In this document: piece by piece, positions 1-7,222 of the stretch | Numbering within the stretch: the stretch's first letter is position 1 | Layout: each line of letters starts with the position of its first letter | Source: Pontibacter burrus | GTDB lineage: Bacteria > Bacteroidota > Bacteroidia > Cytophagales > Hymenobacteraceae | Reading direction: 5' to 3' | Assembly (NCBI RefSeq): GCF_010686685.1 | Contig: NZ_JAAGWD010000001.1 | Coordinates: 744,001-808,000 of the forward strand | Length of the DNA stretch: 64,000 nucleotides | Made by a program: the position numbers and the translations under genes | The notes under the pieces: model-generated | Told to the model about the DNA's origin: nothing | Databases searched by the model: none | Seen by the model: the letters and a program-made list of their open reading frames with translations, nothing else

Positions 1-1032
1 GCCATTGTTGTCAGCTACGAAATGCTGCAGGTTAATGCCACCTCGCAGGCTCCAGCTTTCGCCTTTGGTATAGGTTTGCTCAGCCTGTAGCTGGTAAGTC
101 TGCACATCGGCCAGCGAGTTGGTAGCGTCAGCGGTGTAGCGAAGGTAGTCTTTAAAATAAGCCAGCTTTACATCGGTTTTGCCCAGGTTGCTTTCGTGCG
201 TCAGCGCTGTGATCAGGCGCAGGTTTCTGTCCAGCTGTTCGGCATTGTTCTGCGCCGACCCCATGGCTGATTGTAATTCCCTGTCGGCTTCTGTGTACCA
301 GCTGTGCAGGACAATGCTGGTTTTAGGTGAAATCTTCCAGCTTAGATCCTGTGTAAGGCCATATTGTTTCTGGGCGGCGTGGTCTTCGGTGCGTTTCGGG
401 TTGCCAAAGCGGGAGATGTCGGTGTAGTTGAAGTTGTTTTCGGCAGTTCTGCGGTAGGCGCCTATAGCTAGCTGTAGTTTATCTGTACCAAACCGGATGC
501 TGCCATTGCTGTAGTAGCGGCCAAAGCTGCCCACTTCCTGTTGCAGTTCCAGCCCCAGGCCCTTTGTGTTATAGGTAGGGGAGTTTAGTAACACAGCCCC
601 GCCAATGGCGCCATTGCCATACATGGCTCCCGCCGAGCCAGCCTGCACCGACACTTCACCAATTCCGCTGAGCGGTAACGTCGAAAAATCAGCCTGCCCG
701 AGTGTGGGTAAACCAATGTTCAGGCCATTCCAGAGCACTGCGGTTTGCGAGGCATTGGTACCCCGGAACGACACGCTGGAAAGTCCGTTTACGCCATAGC
801 TTTTAAAATAGACCGGCGTGCGTGCCTGCAGGGCATCTGCTAAAGAACTGCTGCTGTAAATTTTGAGGTAGCTGCTGTCTATAGTTGTCACGCGGCTGCC
901 GGCTGCAAATACTTCGGCAGGTCGGCCAAAAACTTCCACGCTTTTTAGGTGGTAGGCAGTTGTATCCTGTTGCGCTGCGGTGGGCAGGGCAACTATAGTT
1001 AAAAACAGAAGCTGTAAAATACGGTACGCCAC
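1..1032 (-). CDS. TonB-dependent outer-membrane receptor, probably for cobalamin (5' part, cut by window edge)
   Basis: Reading the minus strand gives 344 residues without a stop up to the window edge, so only the N-terminal signal, plug domain and first barrel strands are here. A hydrophobic signal-like N-terminus ends near an Ala-Ala-Gln site. A plug domain follows with SVSFRGTNASQTAVLWNGL and a Gly/Ala-rich AGSAGAMYGNGAIGGAV stretch, both typical of TonB receptor plugs. The start is inferred as GTG at 1032, because an in-frame stop lies directly before it and no ATG fits. The cobalamin riboswitch just upstream makes a BtuB-like vitamin B12 importer the best guess; the barrel needed to judge substrate is outside the window. 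The family is certain, the substrate is inferred. Confidence 0.85.
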   Translation of the reverse strand, partial: MAYRILQLLFLTIVALPTAAQQDTTAYHLKSVEVFGRPAEVFAAGSRVTTIDSSYLKIYSSSSLADALQARTPVYFKSYGVNGLSSVSFRGTNASQTAVLWNGLNIGLPTLGQADFSTLPLSGIGEVSVQAGSAGAMYGNGAIGGAVLLNSPTYNTKGLGLELQQEVGSFGRYYSNGSIRFGTDKLQLAIGAYRRTAENNFNYTDISRFGNPKRTEDHAAQKQYGLTQDLSWKISPKTSIVLHSWYTEADRELQSAMGSAQNNAEQLDRNLRLITALTHESNLGKTDVKLAYFKDYLRYTADATNSLADVQTYQLQAEQTYTKGESWSLRGGINLQHFVADNNG

Positions 1033-1042
1033 TTAGGTTTAT

Positions 1043-1132
1043 GCTTTTATCCCGAAGCATGCTAAAGGGCTATGAGGTGTGCAGTAAGAGCCGGATGAGG
1101 CAGAAACCGCGCAGCTTTTTACCCGAAAGCAT
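1043..1132 (-). repeat. Direct repeat of a small hairpin in the receptor leader
   Basis: Two near-identical 18-19 base units lie at 1043-1060 and 1114-1132, between the riboswitch and the receptor start. Read on the minus strand, each has the form ATGCTTtCGGG..AAAAGC, and each can fold as GCTTT/AAAGC. The second copy ends 10 bases before the GTG start. They may belong to the riboswitch expression platform, with alternative pairing that exposes or hides the start. That role is inference from position only. Confidence 0.4.
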
Positions 1133-1139
1133 ACGACAA

Positions 1140-1290
1140 ATCGTTGTCCGGACTGGCAGGTCTCCTGGCTCTCTTCAGTCAGCCTGCCTTCCCATGCAAA
1201 GCACAGTGGCACTGGTTTAGGCTAACCCTTTGGTGAAGATCACAGTTGCGGGAACAGCACAGGTATTACACCTGTTTCCCTTTTAAGGCC
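1140..1290 (-). promoter_or_regulatory. Cobalamin (B12) riboswitch
   Basis: On the minus strand the order of conserved pieces matches the cobalamin riboswitch class: a purine-rich GGGAAACAGGTG start, the core TTCCCGCAACTGTGA (plus strand about 1237-1252), a central CATGGGAAGGC region, and the B12 box GCCAGGAGACCTGCC (plus strand 1156-1170). The element lies about 110 bases upstream of the TonB receptor start in the same orientation, the usual place for control of B12 uptake. It should lower receptor expression when adenosylcobalamin is plentiful. Boundaries are approximate. Confidence 0.93.
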
Positions 1291-1428
1291 AAAACTACAG
1301 GCTATAGTTTCAGCCACCAATCGGGGGTAAAATTACGAATTATGTATTAAGAAATATGAATTAGGTGTATTTAATTCTCGTAGTTCTCAAAAAGCTGTTT
1401 ATAGTTGGTTCGCGGTAATTAGCTAATT

Positions 1429-1455
1429 CCCCTCCTCGGAGGGATTAGGGGCGGG
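1429..1455. repeat. Possible interspersed extragenic repeat
   Basis: The block has the form CCCCTCC-TC-GGAGGG followed by ATTAGGGGCGGG, a small G/C hairpin in an otherwise AT-rich spacer. From memory, similar blocks recur between genes in many Bacteroidota genomes. Only one copy was seen in this window, so a repeat family here is inference. Confidence 0.35.
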
Positions 1456-1536
1456 TTATTTCTATTCCTGAAACTTCAAGGATGATAGCTTATAGTTGGG
1501 TGTGCCGGCTGGGCCGTCGGGCTCTCGCGGCTCGCT

Positions 1537-1559
1537 CTATAGTTGGTGCCCAACTATAG
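1537..1559. repeat. Hairpin made of two CTATAGTTGG arms
   Basis: Perfect 10-bp inverted repeat (CTATAGTTGG / CCAACTATAG) with a 3-base loop. Each arm begins or ends with the CTATAG core that recurs throughout the window. There is no T-tract on either side, so it is not an obvious terminator. Confidence 0.7.
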
Positions 1560-1653
1560 GAGCTCAAGCAACCGCTCCATCCCTCACGCAAACTATAGAC
1601 TAACTTTTGCACGCTTTTAACGAATAACGAACAATCAACAACAAACAACGGAA

Positions 1654-2250
1654 TTGAAGCTACCTAAAGACTTTTACACCCGGCCTGATGTGGTGCAGAT
1701 AGCGCAGGAGCTGCTGGGCAAGTACCTCTATACTGCTGTAGATGGTATGCTAACCGGCGGAATGATAGTGGAAACAGAAGCTTATTCGGGAGAGAATGAC
1801 CGCGCCTGCCATGCCCACATGAACCGCCGGACTGCCCGCACCGAAATTATGTACCACGAGGGTGGCGTAGCCTATGTGTACCTGGTGTATGGCATCTATA
1901 ACCTGTTTAATATTATCACCAATGTAGAAGGCAAAGCCGATGCAGTGCTGATTCGCGCCATTGAGCCGGAGGTCGGTACAGAAGAAATGTTGCTGCGCCG
2001 GAACATGCCAACTATAAAATCGAACCTAACCGCTGGCCCAGGCGTGATGAGCATCGCTCTCGGTATTAACCGCAAACACTACGGCGAAAACCTGACAGGC
2101 AACACCATCTGGCTCGAAGATAAGGGCATCCGGATACCTGAAGCCGAAATGATGACTGTTCCACGTGTGGGCATAGACTATGCAGGCGACGACGCCCTGC
2201 TACCCTGGCGGTTTTACATAAAAGGCAATAAATGGGTAAGTAAAAAGTAA
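1654..2250 (+). CDS. DNA-3-methyladenine glycosylase (AAG/MPG family)
   Basis: This 198-residue protein has the features of the alkyladenine DNA glycosylase family, which flips out and excises alkylated purines in base excision repair. The N-terminus LPKDFYTRPDVVQIAQELLGK matches the family start. VETEAY (39-44) carries the catalytic Glu, and YVYLVYGIYNLFNI (74-87) matches the YGMYFCMN-type core. A later GPGVMSIALGI segment is also family-typical. The start is TTG at 1654: an in-frame stop lies 36 bases upstream, no ATG precedes the conserved N-terminus, and the first internal ATG would delete it. Length is normal for bacterial members. Its stop codon abuts the stop of the convergent GT39 gene with no spacing. 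Confidence 0.92.
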   Translation: MKLPKDFYTRPDVVQIAQELLGKYLYTAVDGMLTGGMIVETEAYSGENDRACHAHMNRRTARTEIMYHEGGVAYVYLVYGIYNLFNIITNVEGKADAVLIRAIEPEVGTEEMLLRRNMPTIKSNLTAGPGVMSIALGINRKHYGENLTGNTIWLEDKGIRIPEAEMMTVPRVGIDYAGDDALLPWRFYIKGNKWVSKK

Positions 2251-3816
2251 TTATTCTAATCTTGCAAATGGGTCGCTCTGTTTTACTACCAGCAGCTGGT
2301 ACAGGTAAGGCTTTACTTCAGGGGCAATACCCGAGAGCAGATATACCGTAGTTCCTGTTTCGCGTGCATAAGGGTCCTCGATACTGCCGACTTTTCTGAT
2401 ACTTTTGAAGTAAGCTTTTTCATCTTCCTGAAGCGGTTCTTCGCCGGCCTCCTTTATAAGAATAAAATGCTTAAGCTGCGGCAGGTCCGGAAACCAGTAA
2501 ATATAGTCGGCATTAAAGGATACGGCCGGGGGAAGCTTTTTATGGCTATAGTAATTAATAGCGCCTGCCTGTCCATAGTTGTCGCAGAGGATAAGGGTGT
2601 ACGGTTTCTCTGCTTCGGGTATTTGCTGGTAAGCTGATGTGGCTATAGTTTCTAGTTCCTGCCAGCCCAGCATATCGGCAAAATCCTGGGGCAGGTGGTG
2701 TTCTTTCCCGTCTTCCCACTTTAGCAGGTTCAGGTCTTTAAACTTTTGCGCATTCACCTGTATCTCGGCAGGGCTCAGCACCGGGAAAACCACATTCACG
2801 AGCGGAATAAATAAGACTATAGGAACCAAAACCCAGGCCGGGCGGGTATAGCGCAGCCAGTTTTTGCTGAACAGTTGCTCCCAATACACACTGCCAAAAG
2901 CAATAAGCACAGGATATAAGCCAATGGTGTAGTAGCTCTTTGCTTTCAGGGCCAGGAACAGCAGCATCACGAGTAGGTAACATAGCCCAACAAACCGGTA
3001 GGGCCGGAAAGGCCTGTAAACTATAAACGCTACCAGCGCCCCGAGCCAGATAAAAACAGAGCCGATAAAGAACAGCAGCTGGTCCAGCAGAAAAGCAGGT
3101 GGCGAAACATTTACCAGCTGCGTGGCCTTTAGCTCCTGCATATGCGATAGTACCGGGAAGTTGTGCTGCACCTGCCAGATCAGGTTAGGCGAAGCAACTA
3201 TAAGGGCTGTAAATGCAGCCAGGTATAAATGCTTTTGGGCAAATAACTTACGGTATGGCGAAAGGAGCAGCGCTGCAGCCAGGCCCAGTACCAGAAACAG
3301 AATGGTGTACTTGTTCAGAAAACCCAGTCCGATGACTATAGCTAAACCGTACAGCCACTTTACATTTTGCGTGTGCAGGAAACGGATAAAAAGATAAAAG
3401 GTAAGCGACCAGCAAAGAATATCGAACGAGTTGGGCTGGAACAGCATATTTAGCCGGAGCATAGCTGAAAAAAGTATTGCTGTAGCCGCTAATATTTTTG
3501 CAAAGCGTCCGCCTTTCAGTTCATCTACAGTCAGCCATACCACAACTATAGTTATGGCGCCAAACAAAGCCGGGAAAAACCGGACCCAGAAGTAGCTATT
3601 GCCCAATGCCTGTATTACCCAGGCCACAAGCGCGGTAAATGGCGGCACCGATATATATCCGGCTGCTAAATGGTTGGCCTGGTCCAGGTGCAGGTATTCA
3701 TCGCGATGCAGGTCATAGGCCGCATCAACCAGCGCATACTGCATTACAAATTTCAGCAGTACAAAGCTGGCAACTATAGCTGCATCAATAATCAGGTTCC
3801 TTTTCGCGTCTGGCAT
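2251..3816 (-). CDS. Glycosyltransferase family 39 (PMT/ArnT-like) membrane protein
   Basis: A 521-residue integral membrane protein with about ten hydrophobic segments in the first 350 residues and a soluble C-terminal part. After the first membrane helix comes HRDE (37-40), the acidic motif in the first periplasmic loop that marks GT39/GT-C enzymes. These transfer a sugar from a polyprenyl-phosphate donor to protein, lipid or glycan at the outer face of the inner membrane. The acceptor cannot be read from sequence. Several CTATAG motifs lie inside the gene (2546, 2643, 2817, 3336, 3546, 3774). No operon partner is close: the upstream minus-strand gene starts more than 470 bases away and ends with its own terminator. 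Confidence 0.87.
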   Translation of the reverse strand: MPDAKRNLIIDAAIVASFVLLKFVMQYALVDAAYDLHRDEYLHLDQANHLAAGYISVPPFTALVAWVIQALGNSYFWVRFFPALFGAITIVVVWLTVDELKGGRFAKILAATAILFSAMLRLNMLFQPNSFDILCWSLTFYLFIRFLHTQNVKWLYGLAIVIGLGFLNKYTILFLVLGLAAALLLSPYRKLFAQKHLYLAAFTALIVASPNLIWQVQHNFPVLSHMQELKATQLVNVSPPAFLLDQLLFFIGSVFIWLGALVAFIVYRPFRPYRFVGLCYLLVMLLFLALKAKSYYTIGLYPVLIAFGSVYWEQLFSKNWLRYTRPAWVLVPIVLFIPLVNVVFPVLSPAEIQVNAQKFKDLNLLKWEDGKEHHLPQDFADMLGWQELETIATSAYQQIPEAEKPYTLILCDNYGQAGAINYYSHKKLPPAVSFNADYIYWFPDLPQLKHFILIKEAGEEPLQEDEKAYFKSIRKVGSIEDPYARETGTTVYLLSGIAPEVKPYLYQLLVVKQSDPFARLE

Positions 3817-3872
3817 CTGCTCAAGTATATAGTTAAAAGTAAATATAAACTATAAATCAGAACGGTAGCCAT

Positions 3873-3905
3873 AAAAAAAGCAGCTATAGTTTAAACTATA
3901 GCTGC
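3873..3905 (-). terminator. Terminator built from a 26-bp CTATAG palindrome
   Basis: Bases 3880-3905 are a perfect 26-base palindrome containing two CTATAG cores around a central TTTAAA. On the minus strand it is followed by seven T residues (3879-3873). It lies 27 bases past the stop of the minus-strand low-complexity gene, as an intrinsic terminator would. Confidence 0.8.
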
Positions 3906-3931
3906 TCACTTTGCTAAACTTCTACTTTACA

Positions 3932-4297
3932 TTATTGGTCGCTTTGGTTTCGTGCGTTATCCTGTTCATTGTCGGTGCGCGCCTGCGGTGTCGGATTATT
4001 TGATCCGAACTGGCCTACCGCATCGTTTTTCAGGTTGTTCGAAATGTCTTTTTGGCCGCTCTGGTCTGTTTCCATTCGGCTGCCCTGACCAGCGCCTTGT
4101 GTTGGTTTGTTCTGGTTGCCGGTTCGGGATGCAGAATTGCCCATCGCGTTCGGGTTGTTACTGCCCTGGTTTGTTATCTGCTGCGACTTTTGCCCGCCCT
4201 GCTTGCCAGCCTGAAAAGAATTCTGCGGATTGCTCGAGCTTCCTTTCTGCTGCTGACCCTGCTGGTTCTGCTGATCTTTATTCTGGTTATCTTTCAT
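3932..4297 (-). CDS. Small Gln/Asn/Gly-rich, probably disordered protein
   Basis: A 121-residue, strongly hydrophilic protein starting MKDNQNKDQQNQQG, dominated by Gln, Asn, Gly, Ser and Asp, with no Cys, Trp or hydrophobic stretch. No signal peptide or membrane segment is visible and I recognise no family. The clear ATG, the dedicated terminator downstream and a similar neighbour (4411-4704) support a real gene. Composition resembles hydrophilin or desiccation/stress proteins, but that is only an analogy. The opposite strand also has open frames here (3952-4299), which are likely shadows of the biased codons. Confidence 0.6.
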   Translation of the reverse strand: MKDNQNKDQQNQQGQQQKGSSSNPQNSFQAGKQGGQKSQQITNQGSNNPNAMGNSASRTGNQNKPTQGAGQGSRMETDQSGQKDISNNLKNDAVGQFGSNNPTPQARTDNEQDNARNQSDQ

Positions 4298-4345
4298 GAC
4301 TCACTAATTTTTAAGTTTGTTTTCTGTACTTGGAGAGGCATATAA

Positions 4346-4400
4346 AACTAAAAGGTATAAACAGCTCCTGCTGTACAAGAACTATTTATACCTTTAGTTA
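4346..4400 (-). terminator. Possible terminator hairpin
   Basis: The inverted repeat CTAAAAGGTATAAA / TTTATACCTTTAG (about 4348-4396) lies between the stop of the Ser/Asn-rich gene and the start of the next minus-strand gene. Read on the minus strand it is followed by TTTTATA, a weak T-tract. It could end the upstream transcript. Confidence 0.45.
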
Positions 4401-4410
4401 GACTATAGTT

Positions 4411-4704
4411 TTACCGGTTGCCGGATTTGTTGCCGGAACCAGAATTATTGTTGTTTTTATGACTTTGACTTCCTGCTTTGGCATGTCCTTCCGGATCGCC
4501 GTGCCAGCCACGACCCTGACCGGTGTTTTTGTTGCTGCTGCCGCTATTCAGGTTAGATGTTCTGCCTGATGAAGACGAACCACCTGAATTTGAAGAGTTA
4601 CGCATAGAAGACGAACTCTGTGAAGAAGAGCCCATGTTGCTACGCGAATTGTTAGAAGATGAACTGTTATTCTTGTCCTGGTTATTCATGTTGTTGCTTT
4701 TCAT
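4411..4704 (-). CDS. Small Ser/Asn-rich protein with a KGG-like GHGDPEGHAKAG motif
   Basis: A 97-residue protein that is mostly Ser, Asn and Gly (residues 1-60 and 85-97). One structured-looking segment at about 65-84 reads RGWHGDPEGHAKAGSQSHKN. The D-P-E-x-H-x-x-A/G pattern recalls the short stress-induced KGG repeat (general stress protein family), though only one copy is present and the final KGG is replaced. No signal peptide or hydrophobic segment is visible. It lies directly upstream of another low-complexity gene on the same strand. A stress or desiccation role is inference from the motif and composition. Confidence 0.6.
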   Translation of the reverse strand: MKSNNMNNQDKNNSSSSNNSRSNMGSSSQSSSSMRNSSNSGGSSSSGRTSNLNSGSSNKNTGQGRGWHGDPEGHAKAGSQSHKNNNNSGSGNKSGNR

Positions 4705-5011
4705 AGCTTAGAAGGTTTTGGTTAAACATGTATTACCCAATAGGGCTTTACCAACTGTTTTACGAGGCAAATAGCAGGCAGTTAACAGTTCGGATTATTT
4801 AATGCAGGCTATGTTATAGTATTTTGCCGAGGCTACCAGAATAAACTTTATATAGATTTATTTGACTATAATAACGGGTGTATGTAGTTGGTACGTAGCC
4901 GATTAGAGTTGAAAAGAGGAGCTATCATACTATAGAATGGTGCTGCACTCTAATCAGCCTAAGTGCATTTTACGCCCTGCATAAATTTTTGAGAAATTTT
5001 TACAAGGGCCT
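4705..5011. other. Intergenic region, no gene seen
   Basis: AT-rich spacer upstream of the Ser/Asn-rich gene and downstream of the methyltransferase, both on the minus strand. It contains one CTATAG (4930). I see no hairpin with a T-tract, no convincing TAnnTTTG promoter and no coding frame. Confidence 0.5.
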
Positions 5012-6238
5012 TTATGCCTTTTCGCAAAACAGTACGATTGGCTTCTGGTGCATGTCGGTCGTAAAAAACAGATAATTATTTCCCCCTTCCCGGATACCGG
5101 TCTTTTTGCGGATGTTGGCAACCGAATCTGGAAAATTGCGCACCGTAATGTTAGCCTGTTTTTGAGGAAGCTTTGCCAGCAGCTCTTTCTTATTAAAGCG
5201 GCTAACGCTGGTGCAAACAAATGCACGTCCCGGAAAATCGGGCAGCAGCACATCGGATGTATACAGGTGGCTGTTCGGGTGCAGTTTAAATAAACTATAC
5301 TGTTGTGCTATGCTTTTATAAGCACCGGCTTTAAGTATGGCTGCATTAGGCTCATAAATATAAGTGAGCGGGTCAGAATAAGGCGCTGCTATAGTTTGCT
5401 CCTGTGCAGTGGTAAAAGTAAACGTGCTCAATGTGCCGTCGTTCTTAATATTAACAGCCTGTATCTGCAGTTGTTCCGGTGGATTCTGCTGCAACAGGTA
5501 CAAAACCTCCTTGCATTCATTCTGCACTGCAATTACCCACACCTTTGCTACCATCCCCAACTGTGCAATGGCCAGGTCTATGTCCAGCATCGGCGAGGTC
5601 TTCAGCAGTACTTTATCAGCTTTCTGTAATAGTTGGGGCAACAAACCGAGTACATCAGGTTCGCAGTCCTGCAGCAAATGCAGTTTTTCTGCGCGGTCGC
5701 CGCGGCGGGCAGGATCCAGGTACAGCACGTTGGCGTAGCCGGTAAAGCTTTGCAGAAATGCAGCAGCAGTGGTAGCTATAGTTTGTATGTTAGCTGCCCC
5801 AAGCGCTTTAAAGTTATAGTCTGCAATTTCTGATAGTTCCTGGTTTTGTTCCACGTGTATAACCTGCTCAAAGCTTTTGGCAAAGTAATAGCTGTCGGCC
5901 CCGAAACCCCCGGTAAGGTCTGCTAACAGTTTACCACTTACCAAAGATGACTTAAAAGCAGCTGTCGCTTCCGAAGAGCTCTGCTCTACCGAAATATTTG
6001 CTGGAAATATCAGTTCCGGATTAAGTGCCCATGCGGGTAATTTTCCCATTGCTTTTTGACGTGCCTGTATCTGCTTTACCAGCTCCGGAACGGGCAATTC
6101 TGAGTAGCGGTGGGCCTGCAACATCAGGGCAGATGGCTGTTCCTGCAGGTGTTCCATCACAAACTTCTTCTCATTTTCGGTAAAGGGTCGCATACTGCAG
6201 CTTACAAATGGTTCGTTAATAAACAGGCTGTACAGCAA
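5012..6238 (-). CDS. THUMP-like class I SAM-dependent methyltransferase
   Basis: A 408-residue protein with a Rossmann methyltransferase core. Motif I is DLTGGFG (107-113), an acidic residue ends the next strand (HVEQN), and motif IV is DPARR (175-179), the version seen in the THUMP-like methyltransferases common in Bacteroidota. The C-terminal part (about 300-408) would be the THUMP-like domain. Members are presumed to act on RNA, but the substrate is not established here. A second in-frame Met at residue 16 (6193) is a possible alternative start, since residues 1-15 look unconserved. CTATAG occurs inside the gene at 5389 and 5776. Confidence 0.85.
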   Translation of the reverse strand: MLYSLFINEPFVSCSMRPFTENEKKFVMEHLQEQPSALMLQAHRYSELPVPELVKQIQARQKAMGKLPAWALNPELIFPANISVEQSSSEATAAFKSSLVSGKLLADLTGGFGADSYYFAKSFEQVIHVEQNQELSEIADYNFKALGAANIQTIATTAAAFLQSFTGYANVLYLDPARRGDRAEKLHLLQDCEPDVLGLLPQLLQKADKVLLKTSPMLDIDLAIAQLGMVAKVWVIAVQNECKEVLYLLQQNPPEQLQIQAVNIKNDGTLSTFTFTTAQEQTIAAPYSDPLTYIYEPNAAILKAGAYKSIAQQYSLFKLHPNSHLYTSDVLLPDFPGRAFVCTSVSRFNKKELLAKLPQKQANITVRNFPDSVANIRKKTGIREGGNNYLFFTTDMHQKPIVLFCEKA

Positions 6239-6358
6239 AAGTACTGTTAAAAAAGGATTCTGCTGTACTTAAAAAAACCAGGTTTACGGTTAAACAATTC
6301 TTTTTCCCGCTGGTTTTATAGCCATTATATCCTAATTATTCACTAAAATTTAAAAGCT

Positions 6359-7072
6359 ATGAGAAAATGGATGAAATTGATTGTACTCGCTGTTTTGCCC
6401 GCTGCAATGTTGGCAAGTTGTGATGACGATGATGATGATGTGCCAGTTATTGAGCAGAAAGCAAGAGTTATGGTTGTTCATGCCTCGCCTGATGCCCCTG
6501 GAGTGGACCTGTTTGTAGATAACGCCAAAGTTAACGCTACAGCATTAACCTTCCCTAATAATACCGTCTATTTGGATGTTCCTGCAGGAAGCAGAAATAT
6601 TAAGGTTAATGCTACAGGTACAACTACTTCAGTAATAGATGGTAATATTACTTTCCAGAACAATAGAAACTATACCATATTTGCGGCTGGTTCGCTGGGA
6701 AGCAATAACATAGAGCCGCTGGTTCTGGAAGATGATCTAACAGCGCCAACTGCCGGCAATGCAAAAGTCCGTTTTGTACACTTGTCGCCTGACGCGCCCG
6801 CTGTTGATATTGTAAACGTGACCACACCTAACGAAGCCGTGCTGTTTAACGCACAAAGTTTCAGACAGGCATCAGGGTTTGTTTCGGTACCGGCAGGTAG
6901 TTATGACCTGGAAGTTCGCCTGGATGCTGATAACACCGCTGTGCTATCGTTAAATGACATAAACCTGCAGGATGGTAAAATCTACACTATTTTTGCCAGA
7001 GGTTTTGTACAACCGCCATCAGGAAACACAAATACGCTGGGAGCTCAGATCATTGAGCACGTCAGACCATAA
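6359..7072 (+). CDS. DUF4397 domain lipoprotein
   Basis: A 237-residue predicted lipoprotein. A basic N-terminus and hydrophobic helix lead to the lipobox LASC, with Cys21 as the lipidation site, followed at once by six Asp residues, a pattern often seen in exported Bacteroidota lipoproteins. The mature part is two repeats of a beta-rich unit that begins with similar lines, VMVVHASPDAPGVDLFVDN (about 37-55) and VRFVHLSPDAPAVDIVN (about 137-153). This is the DUF4397 signature; function is unknown, with a surface or periplasmic location. It is monocistronic and followed by its own terminator. Confidence 0.88.
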   Translation: MRKWMKLIVLAVLPAAMLASCDDDDDDVPVIEQKARVMVVHASPDAPGVDLFVDNAKVNATALTFPNNTVYLDVPAGSRNIKVNATGTTTSVIDGNITFQNNRNYTIFAAGSLGSNNIEPLVLEDDLTAPTAGNAKVRFVHLSPDAPAVDIVNVTTPNEAVLFNAQSFRQASGFVSVPAGSYDLEVRLDADNTAVLSLNDINLQDGKIYTIFARGFVQPPSGNTNTLGAQIIEHVRP

Positions 7073-7104
7073 ACGCTGATACACTAGTTTATACTTTACT
7101 TAGA

Positions 7105-7138
7105 AGCAGTGTTTGCCTGTTGGCAGGCACTGCTTTTT
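7105..7138 (+). terminator. Intrinsic terminator of the DUF4397 gene
   Basis: AGCAGTG (7105-7111) pairs with CACTGCT (7128-7134), with a further TGCC/GGCA pairing inside, followed by five T. It lies about 30 bases after the stop. Confidence 0.85.
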
Positions 7139-7165
7139 GCTAAAACTGCTGTAGCCTAACTATTT

Positions 7166-7196
7166 ATTGATTTGCGTAACAAATTCCGTAATTTTG
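7166..7196 (+). promoter_or_regulatory. Bacteroidota-type promoter of ahcY
   Basis: A TAATTTTG box (7189-7196) fits the -7 consensus TAnnTTTG. ATTG (7166-7169) sits 19 bases upstream in the -33 position. The ahcY ATG follows 27 bases downstream. Confidence 0.7.
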
Positions 7197-7222
7197 AGTT
7201 TTCATCTGAAAAAACATTAAAA

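Larger units (their letters stand above)
1341..1653. other. Intergenic region with palindromic and extragenic repeats
   Basis: No gene is visible here. It holds a 27-base C/G-rich repeat-like block (1429-1455), a hairpin of two CTATAG units (1537-1559) and a further CTATAG at 1593. The AT-rich end at 1328-1360 probably carries the minus-strand promoter of the riboswitch transcript (a TAATTTTA box at 1328-1335). Confidence 0.5.

Noticed and set aside
179..799. Two short plus-strand frames over the TonB receptor
   Set aside because: The minus strand carries clear plug-domain motifs, so the plus-strand frames are shadows.
3952..4345. Open frames on the plus strand over the Gln/Asn-rich gene
   Set aside because: They are the antisense of low-complexity codons, have odd Cys/Pro/Ser composition and no supporting signals, while the minus-strand frame has a proper start and a terminator.
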